DNA from: Hydnum rufescens UP504
Taxonomy: Eukaryota; Basidiomycota; Agaricomycetes; Cantharellales; Hydnaceae
Reading direction: 5' to 3'
Length of the DNA: 64,000 nucleotides
Assembly (NCBI GenBank): GCA_014904985.1
Contig: MU128970.1
Coordinates: 129,504-193,503 of the forward strand
Each line of letters opens with the position of its first letter. The stretch's first letter is position 1. Below are positions 60,690 through 64,000 of the stretch, piece by piece. Below the pieces are notes generated by a model. It was not told the DNA's origin. It did not search any database and was given only the letters and a program-made list of their open reading frames with translations. The translations under genes and the position numbers were made by a program.

Positions 60690-62904
60690 ATGATACTTAA
60701 CTACTTGAGGCTTCCCATGAGAAAGTATCCATTCACCACTGACATATGGTCTGATAGTTGCCTCCATCCATGTCTTAGCAATTACTGCCCACTGGATACA
60801 AATCCAGAATGCACTTTGGTCCTCTGTGCCAAATCTCATAGCATTCCACATACCTCCACCAGGAGCCATGATGGATGGTCCAATCTGTGCTTCTGTCAAG
60901 AAAATGCCTTGGCACACAATGTCATATAGATAAGGTGTGTCAAGAGCATGATATTGCCAAGACTTAACAAAACCATATCACTCTAGATTGGATGGTGGAC
61001 CCTTGATAATGCATCAAACAATGATACATTCTATTAACAGAGAGCTCAGTTGCGCAAGGGCAGACTGACTGTATTATATATATGTACCTATTAACAGAGA
61101 GCTACATTGTATGTTAATAATTACATCTTGGGGGGAGAGGTGATATGGTGCTTTACCTCAGTCATGCGAGGGCAGACTGAGGAAAAGAGGCAGGCAGGAA
61201 ACCCAGTTTGGCCTCATGCCAGAAGCTAATTTGGGATTGGTTGCATGGACATTCAGCCAACACATTCATGGTGGAACTTGAAAAAGTGTTGCATGCAAAG
61301 GGTGTCTCATTCTCATCCACTGAAAATCATATTTGGCAAGTCATTTTCATTGGCTTTGGGGCTCTAAACTAATATCCTGAGCATTTCCAGATGCTTTGCT
61401 CACATCATTAATATATCTGTTCAGCATGTCCTTTCCCTCTTGAAGACTGCACCTGAGGGTGATGTTATGGCTGTCAGCCACAGTCTTGTTGGTCTGGTCC
61501 AATCATCTGGTGACCACCATGTTGCCTTCCTGGATATCATATGTGAAAGCAATGCTACACAGAAATTTATTCCCAGTGTGCCTGAACTGGAATTGCTTTG
61601 AGAAGTCAAGACAAGATGGGATTCTGCATATGGGATGTTAAAGAGATTGATACCCACACAACCTGTAAGTCACTGGGGAGATATATCCTATGTATTTATA
61701 TTGATTTTGTTCACAGGCCATTGATGTAATGTCTGCAAAATGTAAATACCATGATCTCCAAGAGAACTTAAATGATGAGCAATGGAAAATGGCAGAGAAA
61801 ATAAGGGACATCTTAGAGGTAAGTCCATGCTCCTTGATGTGCAAAGTCCAAGATGACCATAATATGGCACCAGTTTCCACATATGGTTCAGCACTTAATG
61901 TCAGGCAAGAAAACACTGATCCTCAGTGGGGCTGTGCCTGCCTTTCAATCCCTCCAAGATCACTGGGAGGAACATGCACACAAATATCCTGAAGTCCAAA
62001 GGTACATAGTGGGAGGCATGGATCAGTTGAACAAGTACCACAATAAGGCTGGAAAAACTTGTGCTTACGTGATGGCAATGGGTGAGTTTTGCCTTCCATC
62101 TGTGACTTCCACTGACAATGACTTCAGTTCTTAATCCCAGCATCAAGTTATATTTCATCAACAAGAACTTCTCTCCAATGGAACAGGAGACCGTCATTGA
62201 ATGGATTAAGGACAAGGTTAGTCCATGGATTACTGGCTTCATGCAATTCCCAAGTCTTGACTCCCAAGCCATGTTCAGCTCAAGATGTATAGAGCAATCA
62301 TTACTGCAATGCCTTCAACCACATCTAACAAAAAACTCTCCACATCTGCCCATATCAAACTCAGCCTTATTGATTCCAATGACAATTTTGGTGAAGAAAC
62401 CAGCATAGACAATGAGTACAACAATTATATGGTTCTATTGCACCATGCATATGCCAAGATCTCTGTGCTCACTTTCTGGCAGCTTTGTCCTGAAATTTAA
62501 CTTCAACTACTTTTTTTTTACCTCTTGCCTGGATACTAGGAGCACAAACATGCATTTCCAACATGGTTCTGAATGGCAATGGATTACCTTCTGATTCAAG
62601 CCACTTCCATCCCCTGCAAGTGCATATTCTCTTCAAGCTCAGAGACTATGACAAAAGACACAACCACATCAAACCAGAATTGATGGAGGCTCTACAAATG
62701 CTAAAATTCATGCTCAAGAATGAGTCACTTCATTTCACAGAAAATTGGAAGACTCTGATTGGCAACATGACAACCAACCCAGATGATGAGAACAACACAC
62801 TCCAACACATATTGGGTGTCAAACCTATGGAGATAGAAGAATTACTTGAGCATCTAATGGGGGAAGAGGGTCTGCCTGATGAGGATCCAACAGAGAAAGA
62901 CTAG
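60690..62904 (+). pseudogene. hAT transposase, degraded
   Basis: Collinear pieces of a hAT-family transposase: TTDIWSDS (about 60738), LAITAHWI (about 60775), TLDNASNNDTF (about 61001), a VELEKVLHAKGVSF segment (about 61273), RCFAHIINISVQHVL (61390), EVKTRWDSAYGMLKRL (about 61602), SGAVPAFQSLQDHWEEHA (about 61924), and the C-terminal dimerisation region MAMDYLLIQATSIPC (about 62573) continuing after a frameshift near 62670 as KPELMEALQMLKFMLKNE to the stop at 62902. Frames change several times and a TGA precedes EVKTRW. These enzymes move DNA elements with 8-bp target duplications. N-terminal zinc finger not found. Confidence 0.8.
61031..61260. mobile_element. Insertion within the hAT transposase
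   Basis: Between TLDNASNNDTFY and the following VELEKVL segment, where hAT proteins are normally continuous, about 230 bp intervene. TATTAACAGAGAGCT occurs at 61031 and again at about 61087, and GGGCAGACTGA occurs at about 61060 and 61170. It may be a small element or several nested ones. An old intron is less likely given the direct repeats. Confidence 0.45.
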
Positions 62905-64000
62905 AGTGACATTTTGTCATATCTCAGATATTATCTAATCAAAAATAGGCCACCTTGGTCAGTCACATAGTGGTCCTCAAAAGGTATGTCAAATAGCATC
63001 AAATTTGATACCTATGAGGTCTCAAAAGCCTTTGATATCAATTGATCTCAGAGCAGGCACTTTGCCTTCTCCTTTTGATATCAATTTGATCTCAAACTGG
63101 CAGGCTGGTCAGCCATATAGCCTTAGCTCAAAAGGAGTATCATTTTGACATGTTGTCCGGGCCTGAGAGGCCTAAATTGGGGTTGATGTCAAGTGATAAT
63201 CAAAAACTGAATTTTGACCTTGGATGGATGGTTTTGACATCAAATTTGACATTAACCAATGTCAATGGCCTCAACCTCAAAGACTTAACAAGATGGAGTT
63301 CAACACAACACATTAAAGGATAAGAATTCAAGTACATTAATCTTCACTATCTATGAGGGCTCTATATAGATGTGACCAAGGTCCTCTACTTCACAATCCC
63401 AAGTGATTGTCTGGGGTGTTGTAAATATATTTCATAGATCCAAGTGAACAAGACAAATCCAACAAGCCCATGAACGCCCAAGTGGGGCAAGATATGAGCA
63501 TATTGAGTGGGAGGGGAGGAGGTGATGAGGAACAGTGAGACCAAAAATTGTCAGAACACCTTGAGAGTGGGGGCATTAAAAAGCTGTGATTTCAGTGCAT
63601 ACAATGCACTGATACACAGCTTGAACAACAACCCCCTTCCCCCTGGGGAACCACATGAGGGCAGTGGGAGAGGATGGAGATAGTGAGATGAGGAATGATT
63701 GGACTGCTTTGTAAATCCAGAGTAAAGCAGAAATCCTGAGAGACCAAAGCTGAGGTCTCTGGACTTCACTGCTGGACTACTTATACATGATTGCTATACT
63801 ACAGGGGAGTGATTGCTAAACAGGAGATGGTTACAGGGGCAGGAACAGGAACACAGGCAGGGGAAAGGTGACAGGAACAGGAATGCATGGGAGCATACTG
63901 GAAGCAACAGGAAATGAAAAGGAAATTAAATTAAATTGGAAGCAAACTGGAAGCAAACCAAACTCGGGGGAAGCAGGGGTGGAGTGGAAGGAACAGCAGG
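62905..64000. repeat. Repeat-rich non-coding end of window
   Basis: 62955-63130 holds imperfect repeats (GGTCAGTCACATAG/GGTCAGCCATATAG, TTTGATATCAATT twice). From about 63820 the sequence is purine-rich with GGAAGCAA and ACAGGAACAGG repeats. No coding frame. It may include the end of the hAT element or an LTR cut off by the window edge. Confidence 0.4.

Noticed and set aside
62955..63130. Possible CRISPR-like or tandem array
   Set aside because: Only two imperfect, unevenly spaced repeats; ordinary low-copy repeat in a eukaryotic genome.
1..64000. tRNA or rRNA genes
   Set aside because: No cloverleaf-like A/B box arrangement or conserved rRNA sequence noticed on reading; a covariance-model scan was not possible.

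Overview
The window looks like a repeat-rich, gene-poor stretch of a filamentous fungal genome, most likely a mushroom-forming basidiomycete (Agaricomycetes). The reasons are many 47-79 nt GT-AG introns with CTAAC/CTAAT-like branch sites, a fungal-type amino acid permease family, a Tad1/I-like LINE, and pogo-like and hAT transposase remains. I found no bacterial operon structure, no rRNA or tRNA, and no CRISPR array. Almost every recognisable gene is a duplicated or broken copy.

1-18.9 kb and 39-54.5 kb: an array of one amino acid permease gene (APC superfamily, fungal AAT/GAP1-type). Eight loci keep much of the nine-exon structure: P1 1419, P2 6724, P3 10245, P4 15760, P5 41667 (+); P6 49813, P7 52595 (-); P8 about 53572 (+, scrambled). 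Two more are only reversed exon 1-2 fragments (P9 13250-13685, P10 39065-39591). The copies are embedded in shuffled flanking blocks, called W, R and U here, which recur in both orientations. P1, P2, P3, P4, P5, P7 and P8 each carry lesions. P6 is the notable one: a 1-nt insertion in exon 1 is exactly compensated if the 50-nt first intron is kept, leaving a 548-codon frame.

18.9-38.7 kb: a segment X occurs twice, nearly identical (18.9-25.2 kb and 31.8-37.3 kb). It carries a short-chain dehydrogenase-like pseudogene, a small gene of unknown function and a 751-bp terminal-inverted-repeat element with 8-bp target duplications. The second copy has a full-length 6.36-kb LINE inserted just upstream of the dehydrogenase remnant, with a 16-bp target duplication and a (TCC)n tail. 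The first copy supplies the empty site. Around the N gap (24367-24392) two sequences are interleaved in a way that suggests an assembly artefact or collapsed haplotypes rather than real order.

54.5-64 kb: a different mosaic of transposon debris. It holds an inverted R fragment, a possible first exon of an unknown gene, the C-terminal part of a pogo-like transposase, LTR-like direct repeats, and a degraded hAT transposase that itself contains an insertion.

I see no multi-gene functional system. The main interest is the birth-and-death history of the permease array, the P6 frame rescue, and the nested, datable insertions.
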